Positions 11,180-23,666 of a stretch of DNA of 64,000 bases are shown here, piece by piece (position 1 is the first letter of the stretch; each line of letters starts with the position of its first letter). This DNA comes from Spirometra erinaceieuropaei. Lineage: Eukaryota > Platyhelminthes > Cestoda > Diphyllobothriidea > Diphyllobothriidae. The position numbers and the translations under genes are program-made. Location of the stretch: positions 460,989 to 524,988 of the forward strand of contig CACRXP010000230.1 of assembly GCA_902702965.1 (NCBI GenBank), read 5' to 3'. A model generated the notes under the pieces. It was given only the letters and a program-made list of their open reading frames with translations, was not told the origin of the DNA and did not search any database.

Positions 11180-12560
11180 ACCCGGAGTTGTCCTCTCAGG
11201 CAGTAGTCGCCAATGACAAAGACAGCGTTGGTGTTAAATGCATCCAGTCAGGCCTGAGAGTCCATGAGATAGTGGTGGTAGCCATTTTTGTGTACTCGCG
11301 GGCCAAAATCAAGTGGTGTCCAGTCGGTGTGTGTTTCATTTGCCGAGGAGTGGTGACCCAATGGCTGACGTTGTGGTCGCAGGGGGGACGGTGGGTTAAA
11401 ATGGACTTATGGGCAGCTAAGTCTGCGCCGACGCAGGTATGCCCAAACTGCCGGTCGTTTGACCTCAGGTCAGCGCATCTGGAACGACCGACTGTAAGCG
11501 GGTGAATGCCTTTGAAGCAGCGAAGTATTGAACAATGGCGCCAGACCGGTCATCATGGCTGCACACAACGGCGGTCCACGGCAGCAGATGCCGACAGCTC
11601 AACCCATTTTCTTCTGCAACAACGGAAACAGAATACCGGATGTCCAAAAACAACCTCCATATTTTGAATAACTGTTTTAAGCAGACTCTTGCTGACGCAC
11701 CTAATGGGGCAACGGTGCCAGATCGAGGGCAATAACACCAATCTCCTGAGGCAGACGACGAAGGACACGCCCTGAGCTATCACTTCGATCTCGTGGGAGC
11801 GATCGCGGGCCGTCTAATTTGAGACTAAGTCGGTGAACCTCACTCGAGAGTTGGTCCTCCAACATTGGTAATCAATTACCTTCATTTTTGCTAGTTCTCC
11901 ACACGCAAAGCCCAGCCTTCACAACCGTACAGAAGGACAGACCGGACAGATGCATGCTACACGCGAAGGAGCGTTAGCGAAGGATACGTAGGCAGTTTCG
12001 AAGGCGTAAGAAAACCCAGCGGTCAGTATTATTTCTGGAGATACTGTCGTCATTACTCTCTCCATTAGGCAACAGCCTCATCCTGATGTATTTAAAACTG
12101 AATAATTCTTCTAGCTGACAGCCACCAATTCTGAGGTGTGCCTTCTTCAGCTAAGAGATGCGGTCAGAATAGTCGAGCGGGCCGCTGTGTTAAAAAATAA
12201 AGTGCGATTCAACTCCATGATGTTTATTTCGAGTAGCCTGAGTCAGGAATTCGAACTTCCGTCAGACAGCAGACATCCACGTCGTAATGATAAACGTTGC
12301 GTGCAGTCAAACTGTAGGTAGCGGAGGTCATGCACGTTCGCAAATTCCAGCGTCCAATACCAAGAGTCCATCGCCAATTGTGTAGTCTTGCTCGCATACT
12401 ATTTGTCCGCACCACTGGACCAGGGTAGCGGATCGTTTCGGTTCCCGCGGACGCCGTAGCATGGGTCGTGATACTGCGATCGCGCATATTGCGTGGGGTT
12501 TCTTGGGAGTTCCGAATACGGTCGGGTGCCCAAACAGTCGAACAGCTTTGACTCAAAAGC
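11180..12560 (-). mobile_element. RTE-type LINE with large internal deletion
   Basis: Minus-strand frame 12224-12556 carries the apurinic-type endonuclease start typical of RTE elements: LGIGRWNLRTCMTSATYSLT, then YDVDVCCLTEVRIPDSG (about 12370-12235). A broken RT C-terminal part follows (12120-11840), including SNDDSISRNN and VRSVLLYGCEGWALRVEN (about 11950-11895), which corresponds to the LLYGCETW motif of RTE reverse transcriptases. The catalytic RT core between them is absent. The GC-rich remainder (11180-11830) is probably 3' tail or untranslated region. It cannot be active. Confidence 0.75.
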
Positions 12561-13563
12561 CTAACCAGAAGGCAGATGTGGTAAGCAAAGTTGTTTAACG
12601 GCGGTCCACGGTTGCCATGTCACAATGTCTTCTTTGGGTTTTGCGACTTTTTATACGGCTTTTAGAGCACCAGACCTCAGCACAGTGCACCCTGTTAGCA
12701 ATGTTGCTGCTGGTCCGCGAACGCGTATTCTTCAAACGTTTGTTTACTTATTTCGCAACGAACCTTCACTGAAGGTCTATCCACTAATCGCCACATGCGG
12801 ACGCGTCTGGGAGCCAGCAGGTAGACTAATAGGCAACCCGTTATAAACGTTATCATCTGGAGATAAATGAGCACATTTTATAGTTTGTACTTGCGTCAGT
12901 TAGTTATCTGAGACCGAAGGTGTATAAGTAAGGAATTATATAGTACTTCATACTCAATGGGGGTTTGACTGCAATCCATATTTAAATCTGCCCGACTTGC
13001 GGATGGCTTGAGTCTTGCACTAAAGTCGACAAAATTGTTAAACAAAGTAGAACGTTAAACCATACACAGTAAATGATCATTTTTTTCCTCTTATTATATG
13101 ATTATTTTCCGATTTAAATCCCTAGGCTATGCATTTGTCAGAAAAATCAAAACAAATGCACATTGCTTTGTGGTAAAAAAACTCCATGATGCTACCAGAA
13201 ATACGCTGCATTGATTGCGGTGCGCATAATTAAGGTTCGCATAAATTTAATGAATTATAGTGCATATAAATGTTTTTTTTCGGGATCGCATGACCAAAAG
13301 CCAACTATATTTCTACGTACTCTGTTTAATAGAAAACACAATTTAAATATAATTACGGGATTATAGTTAAATACAAAACAGAGATTAGTCATTTATTGTC
13401 AAATATTTTGTGCAGTAATAGCTTTTACATTTTACAGATTCTTCGCGGTGGAAGTTCAGGTAACATATATTTCCACTTGCATTTTCAACATAGCTCAATT
13501 CTTATTCACTCGGATGTGCATGAGATGGTAGCATGTTTGTTAAAAGCGGCTCGAACAAATTGA
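12561..13563. other. No gene seen
   Basis: AT-rich after 12850. The plus-strand frame 12625-12846 abuts the RTE 5' end and may be part of its leader. Nothing else is recognisable. Confidence 0.4.
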
Positions 13564-13857
13564 TCAATTTTTGATAAGGCAGTGATACTCGAATTTGTAA
13601 TGCGATTGAAAAAATGTGCATCCCTGTCCCGTAGCACAATCCTCGAAAGATTGGGGAATGTAAGATCCACTAAACAAGGGTATTTTATGTAAATCCTCTT
13701 CGGAATAGTAGAAGGTCGTCTGCACTTTTGCCCGTTTAAGCACTGTGTGTAGGCTTGCAAGCTTTTTTTCTTTGAGAATAACGGAGTCTGTTAATTTCCA
13801 TTCCTTGATTAGTTTAAGAAAACGTTTACGCATCCAAACAGAAAAATACAAATAATC
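13564..13857 (-). CDS. Candidate terminal exon of an unrecognised gene
   Basis: The minus-strand frame stays open from a good acceptor (CACTAGCAG before 13857) to a stop at 13564, about 97 codons in an AT-rich region. The product begins DYLYFSVWMRKRF, is lysine-rich in the first half, and has several aromatic residues with two Cys around DCATGQGC. I do not recognise the family. An overlapping frame (13506-13760) is also open, so chance cannot be excluded. No AATAAA was found close after the stop. Confidence 0.25.
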   Translation of the reverse strand, partial: DYLYFSVWMRKRFLKLIKEWKLTDSVILKEKKLASLHTVLKRAKVQTTFYYSEEDLHKIPLFSGSYIPQSFEDCATGQGCTFFQSHYKFEYHCLIKN

Positions 13858-13862
13858 CTGCT

Positions 13863-16800
13863 AGTGCTATGCTATTACTATTTTATTAATGCTACAGCAT
13901 ACTGCAATCCACAGAGCACATGTTATTTTTTGGTTCTCTGACAAGTGTTTCGATGAAGAATTCATGCGGCGACAAAGCGACATTTAGTGGAAATAGATTT
14001 GCGCTTAATGAACATCGAGCAGTAAAATGAGTACGATAAAGTAGAAAAATCTAACATTTTTAACCATATGCAGATTAAGTTGCGGCACTTCAGTGATACA
14101 TCGGAATTCAAGTAACTTCGCTTCGCGTATGATGTCTTCTTAATTGCAGTCCGCATTTCGCATTGTTGCATTAGTTTCCATTTTTAAATCGAACCATTGC
14201 ATATAGCCTCTGTTTCCAAAATACTCGAGTGGAAACAATTTGTTTAGACTGTTTTTTGCAAAATCAGCGAGCACAATCGAACTGCTGCGCTTCAGGCATT
14301 TAGTTTTACCTGAAGATGGCGTAATAGGGAAATAGACTATCATGTGTTAGGTTATTCATAAAGGATCCAAATACTTAAGTGACTTTTTCGATTTTTCCGC
14401 ATTTATGACATGTGTCCTAACTATACGCACGAAAGTCAGCATCGTCTTGAAAAACCTCATTTATTCGCAAGATATGTTGGTAGTTGCATGTCGTTTAGTT
14501 TATAATAATATCGATTTGTCAGCTTAATGAATGACATTGTACGAGTTGATGAATGGCTAGGCCGCCGTCGCGCTGATTGTATAGAAAAAACGAATAATGC
14601 ATCGGTTCAACTGCATGCACCAGAATTTTCAGAAAGGAAATAACACATACGTACTCCGGAGATTACTGTTTTAAGCAACATTTCCTTTAAAATATAGACT
14701 AATTGAATATTAGCATAAACAGGTATTCAAAACTGTTTGTACCCCTAATATGTTAGTTTATATCCATGCACACTTCTGCTGATGATAGTGCTGCTGCTGC
14801 TGCTGCTGCTGCTTATACATCTGACTCATGAATGCTCGATACCAAAATGCATAGTTAAATAATAAAAGTACTGCATGCCAGTCCATGTCAGTGTTTCTGC
14901 ACCTTCTTTGTACTGTATTGTTCGGCTACATTGAACAAAACGCCACATGGGACACGAACAAGTTAATACTGTTTGGTCTAATCAGTAAGTACGTTATATT
15001 TAAAATAATCTGCCGAAAGTCCGACATAAAATTGCAGTAACATTATGCACACAACGCAATGTCAAGTCCAAACTGACGCTGATTACGCTTTCGAAATCTT
15101 TCCCGACATAAAAATTATAAACCGGCCACTTCAACAGAATAGGTACATTCGCAATAATCAAAGGGCGCTATACGCTTAAAATGTGAAAGTTGGCCAGAAA
15201 AACGACTAACCAAGAGATTGCTGATAGACGTACACCCAAGTAACAAAACCCAGTAGACACTGAACTCTCAAATGGCGACTGCACATAGTATGAAGCCGTC
15301 GGCTTGCCGACACGTTTTATATCGTAAAGAGCAAACACCAATGGCAAAAACCCACACTGGAGTATTATTATGCTGAATGATGGTGTTTCGTCTGCGGAAA
15401 AAGTGTTTGCGAAACCTGTTATATATAGCAACCCATTTTGGCCAATGCATGCTTAATGTTAAGACCTAGGCTCTAATGCCATTAAAATATTTCCCAATTT
15501 TAACACAATTCTAACACATCATCAAAAGAAATATGCAATTTAGCAAAAGCATAATTTGGATAAATATAGTCCATTTTAGAAATTCCAAAAGGCAGTTTAC
15601 CTGCTGCTGTTGCATGTGATCGGTGATCCAGCAGATCTTTGCTGTGGCATTCTTAAATTCCTGTCATATTTCATTTCGTTTCGACCTTCCTGAGTACATA
15701 CTAACATTAACTGTTAATTCCTCAGGCTTATATAGCACAGAACGTTCATTAGATTCGCGCTTTCGTAGTTCATTACAATTGCTCTCGTAGAATTTTAAGG
15801 AATGTAAAATGTTAGCGCTTATATTATATGAACGAATAATAGATTACAAGTTTCAGAAACAAGGTTAACTAAAAGCAAATATACGAAATTAATAGTACCT
15901 ACCAATTCTGAAGAAATTATATTCCGCAGAAATAATACACTTGGCATTGACTTTTCGGTGTCTTTTTGGTATCTGATTTTATGCAGCAGGAATCCAGGCA
16001 GCAGTTGGAATACGTGATGTTTTTCGCTTTTACTGTTTAAAAACCTTTCAGGCATCATTTAGAACAAATAGACGACCATTGTTAACTCGATCGCATCGGT
16101 GTTCAACTCAGAATAATTCACATGTACTAAAACTGAGCAGAATAAATGGTCGGTTATTAAAACGCATCCATTCTCTTAAAAATAATTAAAATGAAGCTAT
16201 GGATGAGCTAAGATAAATTGCTTCTGCTCAGTTTTTTTTACTTTATGCTGCACAGTGCATTGTTTGTAATTAAATACAGCGTTGTATCCAGCGGTACATT
16301 TGTATTTCGTGTGGTCTATTCATATTCGTTCGTAAAACTAGTATGAGAACAGGATCTTTTGATCACCCTTCTGGTTTTATTTGTCGGTTGTTTGTGGAGT
16401 TACGTCGCATGAAGTTTTGTAAAGACTATGTTCAGCTGCCTTTAGCTTTTCGCATCAAACCATTGGTGATGGACTGCATATTAGACCATATTCTCAAGAA
16501 TGAGATATAGAAAATATATTAGTAAAAAATTTGATGTTACTCAATAAATTTCGGCAATGTCATCTATAATAATTTTCGGTTCCAAGAAACTATAGGCAAC
16601 ATTCGACTCATCGGTGCGTTGGCCAGCAATTGCAGTTTACCAGGTACATCACAATAATCGAAAGTTTTTCTAAAGATACTTGAACGTATCTGAACATTAT
16701 TGGTCACAATTTAAGGCAGCGATAAGCCATCAGGGAATATTGGATCTGGCCTGAAAGAAAACTTCGCGTACGTGGGCCGAAGTCTGAAAGATGTTACTGG

Positions 16801-17517
16801 GTTTACCACGACAAAGCTAATTATGGAAAATGGTTTGACCTTAACTGAATCAATCTGATGTGGTACTGGAATGCTTTCCTTGGTTGTGTTGCTAATGTCA
16901 TTCCGGTTAAGTAGATCAAAATTTGTCGCGGTTGTTTTGTTGTCTGAAATTTAAAAGCACCATTTAGGTATTTGTCGGTGTAACATAAAATCAGTCTGTT
17001 TGCTCGTAAGTCAGGCTCACGTCGGACGTGTAAAACACTGGCTCACTGCATCTCAGAGACTTCGTTCAAAACAGACGGGCTTATATGAGCATCGACGTGT
17101 AATGTCTTTTTCAAGTACTTCCGGACTGATTAATAGAACTAGACGATTGGAGTCTTTAAATTTCCCAAGATCACAAAGAGCAGGACAGGCTTTGTTTACT
17201 TTTCATCGTACTTCTATAATTATTAGGGGTAAGTACCACAGTCGAAACTTTGGACGAGTTACCTGAACATGTTGCTCAGGAATGTATCATATTATCCTTA
17301 GAACATATACATTCCTGCATGAACATATAAGTATGTAGTATACCAGGAAAAGGAATATCGTATTCGATTATCAGGAATTATGCAGGCGTTCTTAACATCG
17401 TAATAGTGTGCAGCATCTCATAGTAATCTCTCTGAGAGTAATGTTTAAAAATTAAACGTACCATTAAGATAAAGTACACACCTGTTGCTACTAACCGTTT
17501 CATTAAATGTCAAGCGT
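13863..17517. other. Long AT-rich stretch without a recognised gene
   Basis: Small open frames occur (13962-14171, 14140-14343, 15168-15431 and 15819-16058 on minus; 17000-17266 on plus). None has a known motif. Frame 17000-17266 ends near a good donor (GGGGTAAGT, about 17228) and lies upstream of the copy III terminal exon, so an upstream exon of that gene is possible but unproven. Confidence 0.35.
14789..14813. repeat. CTG trinucleotide microsatellite, about 8 units
   Basis: Uninterrupted CTG repeat (CAG on the other strand) in non-coding AT-rich sequence. Confidence 0.95.
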
Positions 17518-17823
17518 CGAACTACTCAGTCATATCCGTGGGGAGAAAAGACATCTGGAAATTCCAAGCCGAATAGTTTTACTTACGATGACGTCCCGGG
17601 CTACGCTCTGTTTGAGTTGATCTTCAATGAGAAAACGACCGGCACCGAGGTTCTACTGATTCTCCACGTATTTCCACGCATTTTTAGAAGAATGCACCTG
17701 GATATTTTAAAGCCGGCTTACAATAAGCAATATCTCTGGTTGTTTTGTGACACAAAGAAGTTTAATTCCTTTATGCATGGTCAGGTTATGAAACTGCAGT
17801 TTCCATTGTGTACTTTTAAGTAA
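17518..17823 (+). CDS. Terminal exon of unrecognised gene family (copy III)
   Basis: The open frame ends in a stop at 17821-17823, followed 28 bases later by AATAAA (17851-17856). The product has NSKPNSFTYDDVPGYALFEL, then EVLLILHVFPRIF, then LCTFK before the stop. This matches the copy II exon (NSEPISFTYLDASGYAIFEL, DVLRTIHAIPHIF) and the copy I exon (FELIF, DVLRMVQTLPRIF) across the whole length, including the position of the stop. The exact acceptor is unclear; GTGGGGAG before 17532 would give the phase used in copy I. Function is unknown. Conservation of the frame over divergent DNA suggests a once-functional coding exon. Confidence 0.6.
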   Translation, partial: RTTQSYPWGEKTSGNSKPNSFTYDDVPGYALFELIFNEKTTGTEVLLILHVFPRIFRRMHLDILKPAYNKQYLWLFCDTKKFNSFMHGQVMKLQFPLCTFK

Positions 17824-19839
17824 GAGGATTTAATGTACTCCGAAAATCAAAATAAAATCATTAAAAACGAATTTTGCCTGTTACATTGCGTTACGGTAAT
17901 TGTCAAAGCAAACATCATTAACACATTGTCAATGCCCCTGCTAAGATGTAGCAAAATTATAGGTGTCAACCAACAGAAGCCGTCTGGGCCATTGAGTTTT
18001 CGGAGTTCAACCAAACTGAGTAGAAAAATGAGTTCGCCTCAAGTGTATTTAACAATGCCGGAATATTGAAACTGCTAAGATTTGCGAAAGTATCTAAGAG
18101 AATATTCAGAAGACCAGTCGTCGAGCATGCGTGTTAACACCGTGTGTGCGCAGGTAAAACTATTCCTCCAGATTGGCAGAAACGGATATATTCTTACCCT
18201 GCTCTCAAATAAATGGGCTGGCCCGATGATGATTTATCGAAACCAGTTGTCTGATCGCGACAGAATCTTCTGACGTCCGTTTTTCAATTTCCTCATCAGG
18301 TCCTAACGTTATCAGTAGACCGTAAGGTAAGACCATTACATACATCGACAACCTGCTCACCGTGACAATAATCAAACGAGGTAACGGTGTCGCGCTGAAA
18401 CAAATACACGGACGCAGTGTAGGAGGACAAGAATTTTCTGGTCCTGTTAAATTATTATTTATGAAATCTGTCCATAGTGTCGTCTTGGCGTTACGGTCGG
18501 TCAGACAGAGGACACGAATACCGTCCTCTTTTGAGACTTTTATGTCACGGCAGCTGCGATTGAATATCTTATATAATCGCAAATCGGGCTACTTTGTCGA
18601 CGAGAAAATGAGCCTCGAAATACGGAGTCCAAAATTCCGATTGGTATGCTCCAAGCGATGACTTTTATTCAGAATCATAACCCCGATCTGCCTTGTTGGC
18701 TATTCCACAGCTGAAAGTTTTAACTGCCTGATCAACGTCAATATCAGTATCCCAATCCATACCTAGGTGCCTTAGTTTACCCTATTTTGAGACTAAGATT
18801 GATTTCCAGTGCTGGCACACACCCTATATCTCTTACATATTTTGCTACTTTTAGCTTCGTCAGTTCTCATTTCACTGCACAATTGGTTTGAATATTTTGT
18901 CCAGGCACCTGTAAAAGCATAAATTTCCCGCATGCGAAAAACGAGCGAGTTATTAAAAGACACTTTCAGCGTCCGTTCTATAAAATATAAGTGCAAAGAT
19001 GAAAATTACAAATTGTAATTCTCAGGCGTTTTGAAATCAAAAAAATCCATTCTTATGGGTCGGTTGAATTGACGCTGCACAATATATATCACAGAGTCTA
19101 GTTACGTATCAACTGATTACCAGGTGACAATAATTCGTTTAGGAGTTTTGGGATGCGGACATCTTAACGGTTACCGTCAATTTTGCCGACGGCATTGCAA
19201 AAAATAGTACAAATCGTTGGTATTAAATTTGACGCCCTCTGTTGTGCTCTTTGTCGGTGTGAGGAAATTAGAAAGGCATCCCTGTGCCACGGCGAAAAAT
19301 AATATTTTATGTTTCCTGTTTGCAGTGCTTACGCTCAAAATCACGGTAATATACACCAGACGATATTCTTTATGAAGTGCTAACATATAGAAGGCAAAAG
19401 CACATTTGCATAAGTTTTATACAAATAACCATAACCAAAAAAGTGCTGTAGAGTTGTCGCTGGGAGCCCATTGATATTTTAGCCGCGTGATTTATCTTAC
19501 GCTCTGCATTTTCTGACAGCATGCGTCCTTGTCGGCGTGTGTGCGTGTAAATTATTTGCAAGATTAAAGCGGCCATGCTTCACGCGTCGTGGTGCTTTCT
19601 ATCGACCGTTCACCCGTCTACAACAAAATTTATGCTGGTTGAACTATTTGTGAAAGGTCAGCCTTGTTGCCAGCACTTCATACAAATATCATGTCAAGTC
19701 GTTTTGAATTTTTCGTGGTAATGCGCTTTAGATATATTATATCTACTTTATGAAATACACATGACAAATGCCCCTGAATTTCCGCGTTTTTGGCGACTAT
19801 TTTACACACCTGCATTACAAACCATCGCAGTGTTTCAGT
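17824..19839. other. No recognised gene
   Basis: Open frames at 17833-18069, 18082-18273, 18362-18661 (plus) and 18205-18582 (minus) overlap one another on both strands and show no family motif. Sequence 18790-19840 is AT-rich and featureless to me. Confidence 0.4.
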
Positions 19840-21090
19840 AAAAAACAGTAGGCATGCAGACCGGCAGGCATGCCGATTGAGCTGTTAAAAGAATTACTAG
19901 CAAGTTGCACGCAAAACGTCCAATTTCTCTGCAATGGTCAAATGTACAGGCAAATAGACGGCGTAGCGATGGGCTTACCGCTCACTCCATTCCTTGCAAA
20001 GGTTTTCATGGGCAAAATCGAGATGACCAGTGTACAAGATATTATTAATGACCTTAACTTCTACTGTCGGTACGTGGACGATATTTTCTGCCTCACAGAC
20101 GTTATCACCGACACAGACGCCCTGATTTAAAAAGGCAACAATGACCATCCCTCGCTAACGTTCTCTGCAGAGTTTGAGGCAGACAATGAGATCGCGTTCC
20201 TCGATTTTCTTCTGCACAGAAAAGAGGATGGATCTGTCCAGCGTAGGGTATTCCGAAATAAAACCTGAACAGAACAATACACTAATTTTCACAGTTTTGT
20301 TCCCCTAAATACTCAACGCGATTTGCTCCAGAGATTGGCAGCTAGAGTGCGACGTATCTGCTCTCCTGAGACTGTTGACGAAGAACTCCAGCAGCTGCGG
20401 GATATACTCCACGAAAGCAGATACCCAAAGACAGTTATCCTCCGAAATATAGGGGTGTGCATTGCAAAGCCCACCATGGCTACTGCAAGCAAGACTTATT
20501 TATAAGATTGCCTTTTCAAATGGACACAGAAAGTGACCTAATCGGAAGACGTCTGAAGACAGTGATCATTACTGTATACACCGCAGCGAATTTACGTGTA
20601 TGTTTCATGAATTCTCCCGTGCTACGCTTGGGAGGTAAAGACCGACTCCCGTTGCAGGCCACATCGATGTGTATTTACTCGTATTTACTCGGATGCTCCT
20701 GTGGAATGGGCTATATCGGTGGTATAACGAGGCTCCTGGAAAAGAGAGTACCTCAACACATACCGGCCTGTCTAGGCAGAGACGAACAAAAAATCGATGT
20801 GGAGTTCTATTTTCGCACATCATATCGATACAAATCACCGAGTTGATGCCAAAGAAGCTTTTCAGGTTGTCTACCGGACACAAGTAAGCTTCTCGAAAGG
20901 CCTACACAAACGGGAGTTAGCTAAAATCGAGGTTGTCGCTATACGGCTAGCCAAGCGGAGGACGTTGACACAAGCGCTCTGTCTTCTGTGGCCAGATGAT
21001 GACTGCACGACGCCCCAACCTCCTGATGTAAGTGGTGTGTGCTCAACGTATCCAACATACAAATATCAATTTCGAACGAGGTAGTCCCTC
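19840..21090 (+). mobile_element. 5'-truncated Penelope-like element with RT core and GIY-YIG domain
   Basis: The plus strand starts inside the reverse transcriptase. 19870-20130 gives IDGVAMGLPLTPFLAKVFMG and the catalytic RYVDDIF, then a stop at 20128. The frame resumes with EIAFLDFLLHRKEDGS (about 20190-20235) and reaches the endonuclease at 20670-20770: YLLGCSCGMGYIGGITRLLE then RVPQHIPACL. This keeps the cysteine pair, the YIG and the arginine of GIY-YIG enzymes. After a frameshift the C-terminal tail follows (NHRVDAKEAFQVVYRT, KIEVVAIRLAKR, 20830-20960). PLEs combine an RT related to telomerase with a GIY-YIG nuclease for target-primed insertion. Several stops make it inactive. Confidence 0.85.
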
Positions 21091-21914
21091 CTCCTCGCAT
21101 CTTGTCGCACCCACCACGCCACAACACGCCTTAGCATGCGAATGACGTGTGAACGGAAACTGGCCTGTGAATGATTAGTGTTAATAGCCTCTAAATCACT
21201 TAAAATCATGTAAATTCCTATAATTTCAACTTCTATGTAACAGTTTTGGACTAAATGCAAGTTAGGGAAAACACGGCTTTGCCAAAGTAAATTTTTAATT
21301 GTAACGGGAATATTCACAGAACTTGAAAAACAATTTTATTCAAAAATGACCCTAACGAATATAATCCAGGTTCTGATCATATTATGAAAATTAACATATA
21401 ACATCGAACTGCGTGGGATTAAACAAACATGCTATTTTTGCCTTTGCAAATGTAATATAACACACCTTACTCTGTCGTATTTATCATTTTCCAAATGCGA
21501 TAGGCACAATATATTTATTATGTTTTCCGCAAAAAGAATGCTCGTAGTCGATTTGCTTCAGTAAACCCCGTAATGCTGCCTAGGTCTAGCATAATTACCA
21601 TTATATCCTATCTGCCTTCATCCTCAGTCAGTTAGATGATGGATTAATAGCCTATCCGGAGAAGGACACACGATCGTCGGAACAAGGCCTCACTAGTCTA
21701 ATGTTTTGGATTTCCAAGCAAATTCACTCTCAGAGACAACGTCTGATAGAGACAGCAGACACAAACATCGTTTTCTAGCGTATGACAAAAATATCGGATA
21801 TTTCACGCATGTTTCATATGAAATGAAATTCATATTTAAGGAAATTTGCAAAGCAATAGAAATGCACGTTACATAATTAGTTCGTTTTTACAGAGTACAG
21901 GTATGTGCATGCAG
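21091..21914. other. No gene seen before the copy I gene
   Basis: AT-rich sequence between the PLE and the first recognised exon of copy I. Earlier exons of that gene may lie here but are not recognisable. Confidence 0.4.
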
Positions 21915-22123
21915 GCAGATATGCGTTCGTTCGAAAGACTACATATTTATTTGACTGAATTATTATCGATGGACGCTGAAACATTATTGGCATTTGACTC
22001 TATTAAATTGGTCTTTCCTAAATCAAAATACATTCCGGAATTCCGGTTGGCATTTCGAAATTTAACTATTCCCTTGTATAAGATCAACGAAATAACCGGA
22101 AAACATTCAAGAGCTGTCAGCAG
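21915..22123 (+). CDS. Internal exon of unrecognised gene, copy I
   Basis: The open frame runs from a polypyrimidine-rich acceptor region (TTCGTTTTTACAG at 21881-21893, or CATGCAG ending at 21914) to the donor CAG|GTAGGT at 22123, leaving a phase-2 junction. The product includes MRSFERLHIYLTELLSMDAE and KYIPEFRLAFRNLTIPLYK. I do not recognise it. The next exon (22919) begins in the matching phase, which supports a real spliced gene. No clear counterpart was found in copies II-IV; a weak resemblance to 17100-17230 was noted but not relied on. Confidence 0.45.
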
Positions 22124-22918
22124 GTAGGTATTTGTTTTCTTAACCTGTCAAAATCACAGGTAATACCTAAAGGCGAGTTTATAAAACGGACGAGGTTTGC
22201 AAATGCTTATCCTGTTGTCTTTGGACGATCAGGTACAGTCTGTAGTTATTCAAACATAGGCAAATGGATCACTAAGTATTACTCAACATTGCCCGTTGGT
22301 AGATCTTCACAAATTCACTGTTAATTGTCAGGCGAGCAAAGCGCTGCCAATGAAATCCCCGTATGAATTTATGTAAAACCACTAGACTGCGCACATGTGC
22401 TTAGTTGCTGTTAGCATGATGTGGAAAACGGGGATGGTTGTTATGTTCAGTTTCTATCACATGTTTAATTTTGCTGGTAATATGTTTATTTACTGATACT
22501 GATAATAAAAGTTGTTCTTTTTGAAAATTAAACGTTAGTCGCTGATGAAATTCATAGTTTTTTTTGAAAAATATATAGTAACTATAATTTTCGGACTTTG
22601 CCTACTGAGGTATAATCGTCATTTTTTTCGGGATTATTTCATCGCATGTCGCCTACTTCCAGCTTGAGTTTCGCTTTTCATAGCTAGAACATATGACAAC
22701 ATCCGACATTTAAAAACCACTAGCTATTTTATTCTTAATACATGAATAGCGAAAACATTATATTATGTATCGCATTTGGGCTAGTACTATGATTTACGTA
22801 TATGACCGGTTAAACGTATATTCAGATTTGATTGTTTTTGTGAGAAGTAAAGTATAATTTTATCCCTGCGACTTAAAGCGGTGTCGCAGATGCAAATGCG
22901 GCGACTTACGGATTGCAG

Positions 22919-23151
22919 CAGAATCCCCTTCAACGATGGATTTGCAAATACATTCGATTATTTGCTAAGCAAGCTGACGACAATTGAAATACCCGCCCAC
23001 CGCGAGGAATTTGGAAACAGGAAATGCAGTCTTGTTTTTTCCGAAATTGGACGCACACATGAATGTCGTACTCTCGTGTCGAGTTCGTCAAACAGATTAA
23101 ACATACTTTGCAATGTGACATTTCCGCGGATCGATCTTATTTTTTCAAACA
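22919..23151 (+). CDS. Middle exon of unrecognised gene, copy I (three-cysteine exon)
   Basis: The acceptor is a tandem GCAGCAG (22915-22921), and both choices keep phase 2 from the previous exon. The donor is at 23151 (ACA|GTGTAAG, phase 1) or 23153 (AGT|GTAAGA). The product reads FANTFDYLLSKLTTIEIPA, then FGNRKCSLVFSEIGRTHECR, then LNILCNVTFPRIDLIFSN. Copy II (36230-36520 minus) has the same layout: ANTFDYLLSRLTTIEIPA, NWKC, GRTTECR and YCNATFQRITLTFS. The three Cys, the GRT-ECR and the CN-TF motifs are kept. The pattern suggests a disulfide-bonded secreted or surface domain; that is inference. Confidence 0.6.
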
Positions 23152-23305
23152 GTGTAAGATAAACCATTGTCCTTAATAATAAATATTGCGTTGCTGAAAC
23201 ACATGAAAACACAATCAATCACATGATTTAGGGTTTGCAGAATTTTACGCGGGTTCGGCGATTTCAACAATACATGCCAGTCCGATCTACGAAGAACTTA
23301 CAGTT

Positions 23306-23666
23306 AAAAGAAGAGGAGGCGTTCCCCGGGAGAGGTGTATTTGAGGTCTGACGTTTCGGTTAGTCGTTTCTTCTAACCATCTTCAGAGACTGAGCAGTCG
23401 TGCACACAGCTTTCCTTTTATGGCGCACTTTGTTCAAAGCCTGGCCCATCAATGCCGCCTGTGTGGCTGCATCCGACCCACATGTCCCCGTGACCTGAAT
23501 CCCGCCCATCTTCGTCGGCCGCGGTGATAAATGGCGGCCCCGATTGTCCCGCGCCGTGACTGTCCCCCGTCAAGAATGTCTGTAAAACCAGATAAGGAGG
23601 AGGTAAATTGATGTGGCGGTTGACAGAACAGTCGGTAGACATCCAGGCTTCTTGCACCTGCCTTGC
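23306..23666 (-). repeat. PLE pseudo-LTR, left inverted copy
   Basis: This is the 361-bp left arm of an inverted pair, with its partner at 23902-24262. A third, more divergent copy in the same orientation lies at 52662-53019. The arm contains a hammerhead-like fold (23345-23391). It belongs to a Penelope-like element, whose terminal repeats are often found in inverted or tandem arrangements. Confidence 0.85.
23345..23391 (-). ncRNA. Hammerhead ribozyme-like motif in PLE pseudo-LTR
   Basis: Read on the minus strand: CTGAAGA core (23386-23380), stem II GGTTAG paired with CTAACC, GAAA core (23357-23354), then CGTC followed by AGAC. AGAC pairs with the GTCT just before the core as stem I. Stem III is almost absent; the ACGT at this point is self-complementary, as in PLE ribozymes thought to work as dimers. 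Such ribozymes are known from PLE terminal repeats. Activity is inferred from sequence only. Confidence 0.7.

Noticed and set aside
14789..14813. CTG repeat as a polyglutamine- or polyalanine-coding tract
   Set aside because: No open frame of useful length or splice sites surround it.
17000..17266. Possible upstream exon of copy III with a GTAAGT donor
   Set aside because: Resemblance to the copy I exon 21915-22123 is limited to a few residues (FPxS, HSR) and could be chance; not called as an exon.
18205..18661. Opposite-strand long frames of 100-125 codons
   Set aside because: They overlap almost completely on both strands and do not resemble any LINE, PLE or host domain that I could identify.
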